DNA of 7,428 nucleotides from Bacteroidota bacterium (GTDB lineage Bacteria > Bacteroidota > Ignavibacteria > UBA10030 > SZUA-254): the NCBI GenBank assembly GCA_004322375.1, contig SCUC01000467.1:1-7428 (forward strand). The letters run 5' to 3'. This document shows, in pieces, positions 1 through 7,285 of the stretch. Within the stretch, counting starts at the first letter, position 1; every line of letters starts with the position of its first letter. A program made the translations under genes and the position numbers. The notes beneath the pieces were generated by a model. That model ran no database searches. It saw only the letters and a list, made by a program, of their open reading frames with translations, and had not been told where the DNA came from.

Positions 1-687
1 TTTAAGTGCTTTGATGCTGACCGTCACAGGGGTACCTTTGGGGGGAACGAGCTGCTCGTTGACCTTGTAAAGTTCATCGTTTGCTCCGCCCTGCAGCGGG
101 TTATCGAAAATTGTAAACGGGTCGTGGTACGTTGTAATCAGGGATTTTTCCTGATCTGCCATAAACCTGCCTTCCACCATCTTGGAACCGACAAAAATCC
201 AGGAAGTATGCTCCATGGAACTGGCAGCTTTAACGTCCCACACTAAATCTTCTCCTCGAACGGTTGTATCCTTCCCATTTTTTGACCACGTTACATAGAC
301 CTCTACGGAATCTCCTTGAGGCGTTCTTGCATCCCCCTGGTATTCCAAACCTCCTTTATATTGTAGTCCTAACAAAAGAAGCGCAACTTGAAGATGATAC
401 GGCACAGCGTCTATGACAAGAACGGTTTCATGTAATTTTCCTCCTTGTGCGCACGCCAGAAGCTCAACTACCCCTTTTTCCATATTTACCGCCCCTTGCA
501 ACATAATTTCCCTCCGTTTGCTATCGAGTATGACGTTGCCTATTTTGTATCGAAATTCATCTATTTTTTGAATAGGATTAGAAACAGCGGCAGTATCCTG
601 TTTTGTCAAATTAGTTTTTTCCTGCGCAGTCAGCACTGAAAAGGAAAAAAATAAACTGAATGTTAAGAGTAATAATGAAATAGGCAT
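1..687 (-). CDS. YdjY domain-containing secreted protein (partial, 3' end missing)
   Basis: The frame is open from an ATG at 687 to the window edge, giving 229 codons and no stop. Residues 1-21 form a signal peptide (LLLLTFSLFFSF core, probable cleavage after LTA, before QEK), so the protein is exported to the periplasm or beyond. Residues about 45-229 match what I know of the YdjY domain: a conserved ELLACAQGGKLHETVL block (75-90) with Cys79 and His86, the ALLLLGLQY helix (102-110), a PQGDSVEVYVTW strand (123-134), WIFVGSK (163-169), a FMADQEKSLI segment (175-184) and a VPPKGTPVTV segment near the edge. The domain looks nearly complete, so probably only a short tail is missing. Its biochemical role is not established. 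No clear Shine-Dalgarno precedes the ATG; an in-frame TTG eight codons upstream is a weaker alternative start. A 155-base gap separates it from the propeller gene, so it may be transcribed separately. Confidence 0.85.
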   Translation of the reverse strand, partial: MPISLLLLTFSLFFSFSVLTAQEKTNLTKQDTAAVSNPIQKIDEFRYKIGNVILDSKRREIMLQGAVNMEKGVVELLACAQGGKLHETVLVIDAVPYHLQVALLLLGLQYKGGLEYQGDARTPQGDSVEVYVTWSKNGKDTTVRGEDLVWDVKAASSMEHTSWIFVGSKMVEGRFMADQEKSLITTYHDPFTIFDNPLQGGANDELYKVNEQLVPPKGTPVTVSIKALK

Positions 688-842
688 ATATGATCTATCA
701 CTTAAAGTCAAAATAATTCTTTATGCTGCACGTAAGGGGAAGATACCCCAACGCAAAAGAAAGGGATTAAAATAAACTCGGAGGTATATTTAAAAATAGA
801 ACGATATCCCAACCAACCTTAGTATTGTTGTTGAGATTAGAG

Positions 843-3071
843 TTACTTTATAAGTAACATTCTCCCGCTGCCAAGGTAATTCCCTGAAAGCGAGGTAATG
901 CGATAAAAATATGGACCCGAAGGAAGGGTTCCTCCATCGAAACCGATGCGATGTTTTCCCTGTTCAAGTTCTTGCTCCCGAAGAAGGGTATATACTTCAC
1001 GACCTAATACATCATACACTTTGACGGTAATGATCAAGCGTTCGTCCAATTCAAATTCGACGGAGGTAGATGGATTAAAGGGATTAGGATAATTCCCTGA
1101 ATAAATTTCTTTTGGCGAGGTTTTTGCAGCCGCTACGGCTAAATTTCCGGATCCAAATCGTAGAATGGTGCCGCCTTTTCCTCCAACCCATACGATATTG
1201 CTATCCACTGCAGATACCGAGCGTAATGCTTTTGTTGTCGGCGCAAACTGAGGAGACCAGGTAAGTCCACCGTCATTCGTGTGTAAAATCATTCCATAAG
1301 AACCCACAGCCCAGCCGTTTGAGAGGTCAGTCATCTTCACCGAGAAAAGTAAGTTGGCAAAACCTGAAGGAACGGAATCCCAATTAAACCCCGCGTCAAC
1401 GGTTCGACGAATAGTACCACGCTCTCCGACTATGATACCCACCGATGGGTCGGCGAATGAAATTGAGTATAACGGACGAGTAGAAAGCGATGGGAGGGGT
1501 ATCCACTCATTGCCGCCGTCTGTTGTACCGACTATAATGCCGTTAAAACCACAAGCCCACCCGTTCACGTCATCAATGAAAAAAACATCATTCAACGCGC
1601 TTGTAATTCCTGAAGCCTGAATCGCCCAGTTTACCCCCCCGTTACTTGAATATACTATTGTTCCACGAGTACCGACCGCCCAACCGTTGTTCGCATCTCC
1701 GAAATAGACTCCATTTAACGTAGCCGTTGTCCCGGAACCGCGTTGCTGCCACGATGAGCCACCGTTTACGGTCTGAAAAATTCTTCCGCGATCACCTACG
1801 GCAATTGCATTGGATGAATCAAACGCGTACACGTCGCGGAGATACCCCCCGGAAAGGCTGATAGATTTACTCGCCCATGATCTTCCGCCGTTTACCGTTC
1901 GATACACTACACCCTTTTCACCAACCGCCCAGCCAGCAGATGTATCAGGAAAATGCATTGACCATATTTCCGCGGCAAAGCCGCGCGAAACTTTTGTCCA
2001 TGATGTGCCGGCATTTGTCGTTTTCAATATTGAACCGTTAACGCCTACGGAATATCCGTTGTTGGCGTCGAGAAACTTTATGCTTGTGAGCCATTCCGAA
2101 GTGCCTGATGATTGGTTCGTCCAGTTCACTCCCCCATTCACTGTGCGCGCTACTTTGCCGTTGCTCCCGACTGCCCAGCCTGTATTAGCATCAATAAAGA
2201 AAACATCGGAAATCCAGTTGACAAACGGGTTAACGACATTCCACGTCGTACCGCCGTCAACCGTCCTGCACACTGTGCCATTTTTACCGGCAGCCCAGCC
2301 AGTTAGAGCATCTAAGAAAAATACTGTTGAAAGCGTGTTTGTCGTATTCGAGGTCTGCTGAGTCCAGCTAGCCCCTCCGTCACCGGAGTAATAAATTCTC
2401 CCCCCATCGCCTACTGCCCATCCTTCATTGCCGGGCGTGACAAAATCTATGTCCCGCATGTTTGCTGTGAGAGAAACAGATTGAACGGACCAGGAAGCTC
2501 CAGCATCGTTCGTTTGAGCGATAAGTCCGAAATTGCCAACCACCCAGCCTGTATTCGCGTCAAGAAACCGTAAACCGTTCAGGGAGGTTGTGAAGGTCGT
2601 GCTTAACTTTGTCCAGCTTGTGCCTCCGTCATTTGTAGAAAGAACTGTGCCATTAAATCCTGCAGCATAGCCGTTATTGTCATCTATCATGTCAACTGAA
2701 GTCAACCGATCCTGTGTTACTAGCGCTGTTGGGGCGAATACCCACGTACCTCCGGCATCTGTAGATACAATTGCTGAACCGAATTGTCCAACTGAAAAAA
2801 TATAACCCGACGGAGTGAGAGAAACACCATACAAGCTATTCCCCTGAGGATAAGGATTAAGCCAGAACCATAAATCTGTCGGAGAGACTAACGCTGAACT
2901 TTGAGAACGAAAATCTTCTTCCGCTGTCAATGCGTAGGGTGAGGAAGCATCCTGCTCTTGTTGTTCTGAAAGCTCAACTTCCCTTCCAACAAATTTCCTC
3001 TCCTGTGCAAAAAGGAAAACAGAGCAACACACTATGAGAATAGTAATCCATTTCATCCGGCGTTTAAACAT
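843..3071 (-). CDS. T9SS-exported YCF48/BNR-like double beta-propeller protein
   Basis: This 742-residue protein has a signal peptide (residues 1 to about 22, hydrophobic ITILIVCCSVFLFA) and a linker to about 77. Residues 78-640 hold 14 propeller repeats, and residues about 656-742 form a T9SS type A sorting domain. Each repeat is 40-43 residues, with a V-F-F-x-D-x-N-x-G-W-A-V-G core, a G-x-I/V strand and a T-x-(N/D)-G-G-x-x-W end, as in the YCF48/HCF136 and BNR/Asp-box families. The sorting domain shows YPNPFNPSTSVEFEL (661-675), VYDVLGREVYTLL (685-697), SGPYFYRI (718-725) and a final MLLIK. Known T9SS cargo with this domain crosses the outer membrane and is released or anchored on the surface. 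The name YCF48 comes from photosystem II assembly, but that role is not implied here; a surface binding or structural role is more likely. It begins 35 bases after the usher stop, suggesting one operon. The CC pair in the signal core is not a lipobox. The start could also be Met6. Confidence 0.93.
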   Translation of the reverse strand: MFKRRMKWITILIVCCSVFLFAQERKFVGREVELSEQQEQDASSPYALTAEEDFRSQSSALVSPTDLWFWLNPYPQGNSLYGVSLTPSGYIFSVGQFGSAIVSTDAGGTWVFAPTALVTQDRLTSVDMIDDNNGYAAGFNGTVLSTNDGGTSWTKLSTTFTTSLNGLRFLDANTGWVVGNFGLIAQTNDAGASWSVQSVSLTANMRDIDFVTPGNEGWAVGDGGRIYYSGDGGASWTQQTSNTTNTLSTVFFLDALTGWAAGKNGTVCRTVDGGTTWNVVNPFVNWISDVFFIDANTGWAVGSNGKVARTVNGGVNWTNQSSGTSEWLTSIKFLDANNGYSVGVNGSILKTTNAGTSWTKVSRGFAAEIWSMHFPDTSAGWAVGEKGVVYRTVNGGRSWASKSISLSGGYLRDVYAFDSSNAIAVGDRGRIFQTVNGGSSWQQRGSGTTATLNGVYFGDANNGWAVGTRGTIVYSSNGGVNWAIQASGITSALNDVFFIDDVNGWACGFNGIIVGTTDGGNEWIPLPSLSTRPLYSISFADPSVGIIVGERGTIRRTVDAGFNWDSVPSGFANLLFSVKMTDLSNGWAVGSYGMILHTNDGGLTWSPQFAPTTKALRSVSAVDSNIVWVGGKGGTILRFGSGNLAVAAAKTSPKEIYSGNYPNPFNPSTSVEFELDERLIITVKVYDVLGREVYTLLREQELEQGKHRIGFDGGTLPSGPYFYRITSLSGNYLGSGRMLLIK
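1152..2840 (-). repeat. 14 tandem propeller-blade repeats within the T9SS cargo
   Basis: Repeats begin at residues 78, 121, 163, 204, 246, 286, 327, 368, 410, 451, 492, 533, 574 and 615 of the 742-residue protein, so the period is 40-43 residues. The last unit is degenerate and lacks the closing Gly-Gly-x-x-Trp. The period is clear in the protein, but the DNA copies are well diverged, so this is old domain duplication and not a fresh tandem DNA repeat. Fourteen units equal two seven-bladed propellers. Confidence 0.85.
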
Positions 3072-3106
3072 AATTCATTCTAACTATCTCGCGTAGTACA
3101 ACAGCG

Positions 3107-5692
3107 CTAGCGTTCAACAACTTCAAAGTTCACATTATCAATAATATCTCCCTCCGGACGAGTCCGGACTTCGATGTTCAATTCGGATTGGACAGGACGT
3201 AATCCGGCAGCAACTAATTCATCACGAGCAATGCTCACAACATAGCGACCGGGAGGAACCCCGATAAAGCTAAATTCGCCGGTGGAGAATGTTCTCGTCT
3301 TCATGGAGAATGTTCCATCGCTTATCGTAACAGTTACGCCTTCGGTTCCTTCAGCAGGCTTGCCGCCGATTGTTTGCGTAACTCTTCCATTCACAATACC
3401 GCCGATAACAATCGGGAGATCAGCCATTTTCAGAACGTTGGGGTCAGGCCGAACGGATACAGCGCCGTAACGGGCAATCCAGTGCGGGTCTTCATACGAT
3501 TGCTTTGGAACATACCCTATATAGTATTGGTATGCTTCTGCATTCGGAATAAGAAGTCCTTCCCGCGTTTTGTATCCAACCCCGATGACTTGAGGTCCAA
3601 ATGTTTTAACGGTAATATCCGGCAAATACCGTTCACCGCCATCGAGGGCGCCGCTCGAATTTTGATCGAGGAACGGTCGGAAATAAATTGCAGCGCGGCC
3701 TAAGCGCAGCCTGTTATCAAAGAAAAAGTCAGAGAGCGTAGCTGAAGTTAAAATGCTCCCCGTCAGCACCTGGTTGTATTGATATTCATTGTCAACCCTC
3801 ATACCGCGTGCGTCAATTCTCAAGAACGGTAAATCGTATGATACTTGAAGGAATGCAGAAACATACGAGGGGAGCCACGATCTGTTATACGATGCAATCA
3901 GTAATAATCGCGTTCCGATTGCGCGGCTTGCCGTAATCTGAACGTTCTGCATTTTCTTCGCCTTATGGTCGTATTGAGCCGCAAGAGCGACAACTAAACT
4001 GAACGGAGCGCGCACAGAGGTACTAAGCCGTGTAGTCCAAAAATCAGATTTGCTTGTGCTAGAATAATCTATCCTGCCGATATTCATGCTCAACGACACG
4101 CGAAATCCACGAGTGTACCCCTCGATACGCGGCAAGATAGCTCTCCGGCGTAACGCTTCGTAGATGCTTTGATCGGCTTGCACATTAAAGACGATGCCGT
4201 AGCTGGTAAAATAAAATGGAACGTTCACTGCAAGGTTTGTCTGCTCGATTGCCTTGCTTAAATTCAAAGCGGAAGAACGCTTGTACCAGTAATGGGCAAA
4301 TGTTATGTATGCTTGAGATGGGAACGACCCATTCAATAAAAACTTCGAAGCCAACAGCGGTGAGAAAGCAAATTCACCCAAAATACCCGGTGTCACACGC
4401 AAAGCAGCTTCAGCAGTGATAGCAGGATAGAATTGTTGACCGTCGTCGCGAATATCAACATATTGAGCATCAAGACCTACAGTCAACGACGAGGAGACGC
4501 CATAGTCCACACGTGCTTTCCCGTAATAATCTTTCCGGTATCTTCGTAATTCACCGCCTTTAACAGAGTATTGAAACTCTCCGGGCGGCACCATCAGCTG
4601 GGAAACGTTAAAACGATACCGTTGAATTTCTAGTCCGCCCCATTCATCATACGCGCGTAATTCAACATCGGCATTGCCGTAAGGAATACCTAAGTTGAAT
4701 TTATAGATACCATCTGGAACTCCCGGAGAATAGGAAAGCAACCTGCCGCCCTGATATAATTCGACTTCTTGAGATCCCGGAGCATCTATAGTGAAAGCTT
4801 CCGTTGCAAGAGTCAATCTTCTCGGTGCGGGTCTATTGGTTACTTCGATACCGCGTACTGTTCCTATATAGAGAGGCTCGATTCCTGGAGGAATATCGCC
4901 GATAATAATCTGGCGAACGATATCGCCATCAAAGAATGGATAGCGAATAAACGCGCTGACATTATTTTCATTGATTTTTTTCGAGATGACTCCACGTAAC
5001 GTCGCCTGTAAGTCGCCGCCCAGTACATGGGCGCCAAAACCAACAAGATAATTATGAGTCGGTTTTCGATGTTGAACTGCAACGGTATTAAAACGATAAT
5101 CTAAGCGCGCTCCACCAAAGAAGAACGGGGAACGATCCAAATACATGCTTGGCGTGGGTATTTGTTGAGTTTGAAACATCGTTTCACGTCTCTTCTGTCG
5201 TTTCGCTATTGATACGACAGGCATTTCTCGAGTCGTTGTAAGAGTGACTGTAAGCCGTCTCGCGTTATAATCGGATTTTATACCGAATATCTCGAATAAC
5301 AATTCCGTGTCAATGTAGATGTCCTGAGTCGAGATGACAAACAGATCATCGGAAATAGTGATTCTTCTACCCCGGATGGAAGCAATGTGGCTGTCAAAAT
5401 CAATCGTGTAAGCTGTATCCTTGCTTAAGAAGAACCCCTGGATATTTCTACGGTCTGCCGAAACATTTAAATTGACGCGTAGAAACTTGAAAAGCTCTAT
5501 CATGGGCAGATAGGTTCTTCCGTCTTTTCTAAGGATAAACAGCTCAACATTGCCTGTTCCTTTGAGCCGGAGCTCGACGGGAATGGATTCTTCCGTGGAC
5601 GAACTGCCCTCGCCTCCCCCCGCATACCCTATGATGCAGAAGAGGCTAAGAAGAAAACATGAAATGATAACGAGTCTTCGATATCTTGTCAT
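3107..5692 (-). CDS. Divergent chaperone-usher outer-membrane usher protein
   Basis: This is an 861-residue outer-membrane protein, about the usual length of fimbrial ushers (roughly 800-900), which form the beta-barrel pore that assembles chaperone-delivered subunits. From Met1 at 5692: signal peptide 1 to about 24; an N-terminal region 37-155 with two similar motifs (DGRTYLPMIELFKFLRVNL, 57-75, and DIYIDTELLFEIFGI, 124-138) resembling copper-amine-oxidase-N-like or usher N-terminal modules; a basic linker (about 164-169); and barrel strands from about 195 onward. A usher-like segment lies at about 300-380 (VELYQGGRLLSYSPGVPDG, then YGNADVELRAYDEWGG and VPPGEFQYSVKGG). C-terminal to the barrel are an EF-hand-like loop (676-687) and a carboxypeptidase-regulatory-like beta domain (about 763-845, ending in GVPPGRYVVSI). 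I chose 5692 because its ATG overlaps the chaperone TGA as ATGA and begins directly with a basic n-region and hydrophobic core. An in-frame ATG at 5716 would add eight residues (MDISYYNT) and a 28-base overlap. The usher assignment rests on these motifs and the neighbouring chaperone. An unrelated barrel protein is less likely. Confidence 0.8.
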   Translation of the reverse strand: MTRYRRLVIISCFLLSLFCIIGYAGGGEGSSSTEESIPVELRLKGTGNVELFILRKDGRTYLPMIELFKFLRVNLNVSADRRNIQGFFLSKDTAYTIDFDSHIASIRGRRITISDDLFVISTQDIYIDTELLFEIFGIKSDYNARRLTVTLTTTREMPVVSIAKRQKRRETMFQTQQIPTPSMYLDRSPFFFGGARLDYRFNTVAVQHRKPTHNYLVGFGAHVLGGDLQATLRGVISKKINENNVSAFIRYPFFDGDIVRQIIIGDIPPGIEPLYIGTVRGIEVTNRPAPRRLTLATEAFTIDAPGSQEVELYQGGRLLSYSPGVPDGIYKFNLGIPYGNADVELRAYDEWGGLEIQRYRFNVSQLMVPPGEFQYSVKGGELRRYRKDYYGKARVDYGVSSSLTVGLDAQYVDIRDDGQQFYPAITAEAALRVTPGILGEFAFSPLLASKFLLNGSFPSQAYITFAHYWYKRSSALNLSKAIEQTNLAVNVPFYFTSYGIVFNVQADQSIYEALRRRAILPRIEGYTRGFRVSLSMNIGRIDYSSTSKSDFWTTRLSTSVRAPFSLVVALAAQYDHKAKKMQNVQITASRAIGTRLLLIASYNRSWLPSYVSAFLQVSYDLPFLRIDARGMRVDNEYQYNQVLTGSILTSATLSDFFFDNRLRLGRAAIYFRPFLDQNSSGALDGGERYLPDITVKTFGPQVIGVGYKTREGLLIPNAEAYQYYIGYVPKQSYEDPHWIARYGAVSVRPDPNVLKMADLPIVIGGIVNGRVTQTIGGKPAEGTEGVTVTISDGTFSMKTRTFSTGEFSFIGVPPGRYVVSIARDELVAAGLRPVQSELNIEVRTRPEGDIIDNVNFEVVER

Positions 5693-6546
5693 TGTATTGT
5701 AATAGGAAATGTCCAACGTTGTGGTTCTGCGTTAATCAAAAGATTACTGCGTATATCTGTTCGTTTTGTTACTGCCGTTAGTTCAAGCGTAAACGGGCCA
5801 CCCCCAGAAAAATCTGTTGGTATTTCTAAAATCAACTTTAAATCTTTGTAAACAACAAGATTTCTGTCGGCTGTCCCTACTACCCTTCCCGCGTTATTCA
5901 GAACACGGCACTGTAATGTTCCCCAAAATGAAGCATTGCCAACCCGTTTGAAGCTTGCTACAGATTTTACCATACCTCCATTCCGGCTAATATCCTTTAC
6001 GCCTAACATCTCGATTCCTGTTACTGCGGGTTTCACGCGGTAATGTAAAGGAACTGTCACGACGGTGATCATTTCAATAGCAGGTCCCCTTTTATTCTTC
6101 TCCACTACAGATTTAGAGACTTTGGGAGTTACTATCATTTTTGCCCAGTATTCTCCGGGAGACATACCCGAAGGAGGATTTGCAAAAATACGGACACCCT
6201 GAGATTCGGAAGGACCTAAAATAAACCGAGAGGGATAGGCGCGAATCCAGTTCACCATTGAACGATCGTCTGACTGCAATTCATCAGGCATCATAACTAT
6301 TATTTTTCCAGTATCATCTGTTGTATGATATCCATATCGCAGATCTATCGTTACTTCTATCGTGCCTTCGCCTGAATTGCTTATTGTAAGAACTCCAGAT
6401 TTCGAAGGAGCGTCAATAAACAAATATTGGGGTCGAACGACGATTCCCGCCTGTAGATAGGATACAAATATTCCTACAAAGAAGAATACGCTTATAACAC
6501 AAACTTTTACTTTTCTCATCATCGTTAGCATATGCTTAATCATCAT
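5689..6546 (-). CDS. PapD-like periplasmic fimbrial chaperone
   Basis: This is a 285-residue protein with a signal peptide (hydrophobic VCVISVFFFVGIFVSYLQA, cleavage near residue 33). The mature part has two Ig-like halves. The first half holds IVVRPQYLFID at the mature N-terminus, then SKSGVLTISNSGEGTIEVTID (49-69). It continues with YPSRFILGPSESQGVRIFA (104-122) and GEYWAKMIVTPK (131-142), which match the family's pattern of a P-x-R-F-x-L-x-P-x-x-x-Q-x-V-R-I strand and an E-Y-W strand. The second half (about 165-285) is more divergent. PapD-type chaperones donate a strand to unfolded pilus subunits in the periplasm and carry them to the usher. The gene overlaps the usher by four bases (ATGA), which indicates coupled translation. 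The start is uncertain: in-frame ATGs at 6546, 6543, 6531, 6522 and 6519 all lack a Shine-Dalgarno, and those at 6522/6519 place the basic residues RKVK next to the signal core. Confidence 0.83.
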   Translation of the reverse strand: MMIKHMLTMMRKVKVCVISVFFFVGIFVSYLQAGIVVRPQYLFIDAPSKSGVLTISNSGEGTIEVTIDLRYGYHTTDDTGKIIVMMPDELQSDDRSMVNWIRAYPSRFILGPSESQGVRIFANPPSGMSPGEYWAKMIVTPKVSKSVVEKNKRGPAIEMITVVTVPLHYRVKPAVTGIEMLGVKDISRNGGMVKSVASFKRVGNASFWGTLQCRVLNNAGRVVGTADRNLVVYKDLKLILEIPTDFSGGGPFTLELTAVTKRTDIRSNLLINAEPQRWTFPITIQ

Positions 6547-6593
6547 AAGACTTTAAAGTAAAGCCTCATCGTTGCCTATAAATTATGTAATAC

Positions 6594-6647
6594 AAAAAGG
6601 GGACTGGCGGGAAGCATAACGAGTTATGACAAACCCGCAAATCCCCT
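6594..6647 (-). terminator. Rho-independent terminator after the pilin-like gene
   Basis: Read on the minus strand, a GGGGA arm (6646-6642) pairs with TCCCC (6603-6599). After a 3x3 internal loop, GCGGG (6638-6634 complement) pairs with CCCGC (6611-6607). Inside is a third palindrome, CATAAC/GTTATG (6628-6615). Five T residues (6598-6594) follow directly. The element sits 30 bases after the pilin-like stop and before the chaperone. It would end most transcripts of the first gene and allow limited read-through into the chaperone-usher genes. It could also protect the 3' end of the mRNA. Confidence 0.72.
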
Positions 6648-6676
6648 CACTTACTTTTAATCTAAGTTACCCTAGA

Positions 6677-7225
6677 TTATAGACCAGTGTAGTATGCGTT
6701 GGTGAGAATCTGACCAATGTACGCATCGCCAGCAATGTTGGTCTCTGGCGGTACTGTGAACACATAGCCAAGACGAAGGTTGCAAACGCCGCCGCCGCCA
6801 AGGTTGAACGTGTTGGTTACATTGGGATTAAAGAATCCGCCTGTTTCTACACGGACACCACCGCCAGGGCCTGAACCCGGGAATGTGATTGCCATGGAGG
6901 TTCCGCCGGTTCCTAACAGATGATCCGGAAGATCCATTTCAACTACTACGTTGGAATTAATGTCACCAGAAATATCTACGCCTACGTCGCCGTTCGGGGC
7001 TTCACCGTTGAAATTCGGTGCAACCGTGCTTGCGCCGGCATATGCGTCAAATACTACTGTGTAGGTTTCGCCACGAAGAACACCGTCTACGCCGCCATCT
7101 GAATTCGCCATTGTTAAGGCGGTTGCTGCTGCGTTAATAGTGATCGTGGTAACTGCGGAACTCTGTGCCAATGCTAAACTTGATACTAACACAAGAGCTA
7201 ATACAACTAACATGAAATTTTTCAT
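6677..7225 (-). CDS. Secreted pilin-like (putative fimbrial subunit) protein
   Basis: This 182-residue protein has a clear signal peptide (MKNFMLVVLALVLVSSLALA, cleavage before Gln21), leaving a mature part of about 162 residues, the size of a pilus subunit. It is rich in Gly, Ala, Thr, Val and Asn, with alternating beta-strand patterns and Gly-rich turns (116-123 and 142-146), and has a single Cys (148), so no internal disulfide. The end, LRLGYVFTVPP (150-160) followed by AGDAYIGQILTNAYY (165-179), resembles the closing strands of DUF4402-type subunits (G-x-Y-x-G followed by an alternating strand to an aromatic-rich C-terminus). I infer a chaperone-usher substrate from this fold pattern and from being the first gene before a chaperone and usher. 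The role is not proven by a diagnostic motif; a generic secreted beta protein is the alternative. It has the best RBS in the window and its own terminator, consistent with high expression. Confidence 0.7.
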   Translation of the reverse strand: MKNFMLVVLALVLVSSLALAQSSAVTTITINAAATALTMANSDGGVDGVLRGETYTVVFDAYAGASTVAPNFNGEAPNGDVGVDISGDINSNVVVEMDLPDHLLGTGGTSMAITFPGSGPGGGVRVETGGFFNPNVTNTFNLGGGGVCNLRLGYVFTVPPETNIAGDAYIGQILTNAYYTGL

Positions 7226-7230
7226 GTTTT

Positions 7231-7237
7231 CTCCTTT
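7231..7237 (-). promoter_or_regulatory. Strong ribosome binding site of the pilin-like gene
   Basis: The minus strand reads AAAGGAG five bases before the ATG at 7225. It is the only strong Shine-Dalgarno in the window; the chaperone, usher, propeller and YdjY starts have none. It fixes the start codon and points to high translation of the subunit. Confidence 0.8.
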
Positions 7238-7285
7238 GTTTTGTTTTGGGATTTAGTGGATTAAAAAATGAATTACTAAAATCAG

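Noticed and set aside
445..639. Plus-strand 64-codon frame
   Set aside because: It is antisense to the YdjY-domain gene, which has strong domain matches; the product looks like random translation rich in Phe and Arg.
688..842. Terminator or promoter in the gap between the propeller and YdjY genes
   Set aside because: A GGGG-N6-CCCC mini-hairpin is present but has no T-run, and the only promoter-like strings (TTGACT near 710, a partial TAnnTTTG) have poor spacing or mismatches, so nothing is supported beyond chance.
1354..2361. Plus-strand open frames of 88, 183 and 64 codons (1354-1620, 1810-2361, 2112-2306)
   Set aside because: They lie antisense to the propeller repeats, and their openness follows from the repeated Gly/Trp/Val codons on the other strand. 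They have no RBS, no domain-like pattern and low-complexity Pro/Thr-rich products.
1152..2840. CRISPR-like or tandem DNA repeat array
   Set aside because: The periodicity is in the protein; the DNA copies are diverged, with no identical repeats separated by unique spacers.
3000..3071. Lipoprotein signal in the propeller protein because of the CC pair in its signal core
   Set aside because: The residues before the cysteines (LIV) do not make a lipobox, and the hydrophobic core continues past them to a better cleavage site before QERK.
3282..4999. Plus-strand open frames antisense to the usher gene (3282-3470, 3374-3703, 4216-4419, 4769-4999)
   Set aside because: They are short, mutually overlapping and fully inside a well-supported gene, with no recognisable protein features.
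4864..5082. Minus-strand 72-codon frame inside the usher gene
   Set aside because: It is a different frame of the same strand within a clearly coding region, with no start signal and no protein features.
5693..5716. Upstream ATG at 5716 as the usher start
   Set aside because: It would put eight uncharged or acidic residues before the signal peptide and create a 28-base overlap. The ATG at 5692 gives the common ATGA coupling and a normal basic n-region.
6920..7102. Plus-strand 60-codon frame
   Set aside because: It is antisense to the pilin-like gene, with no RBS and no domain pattern.
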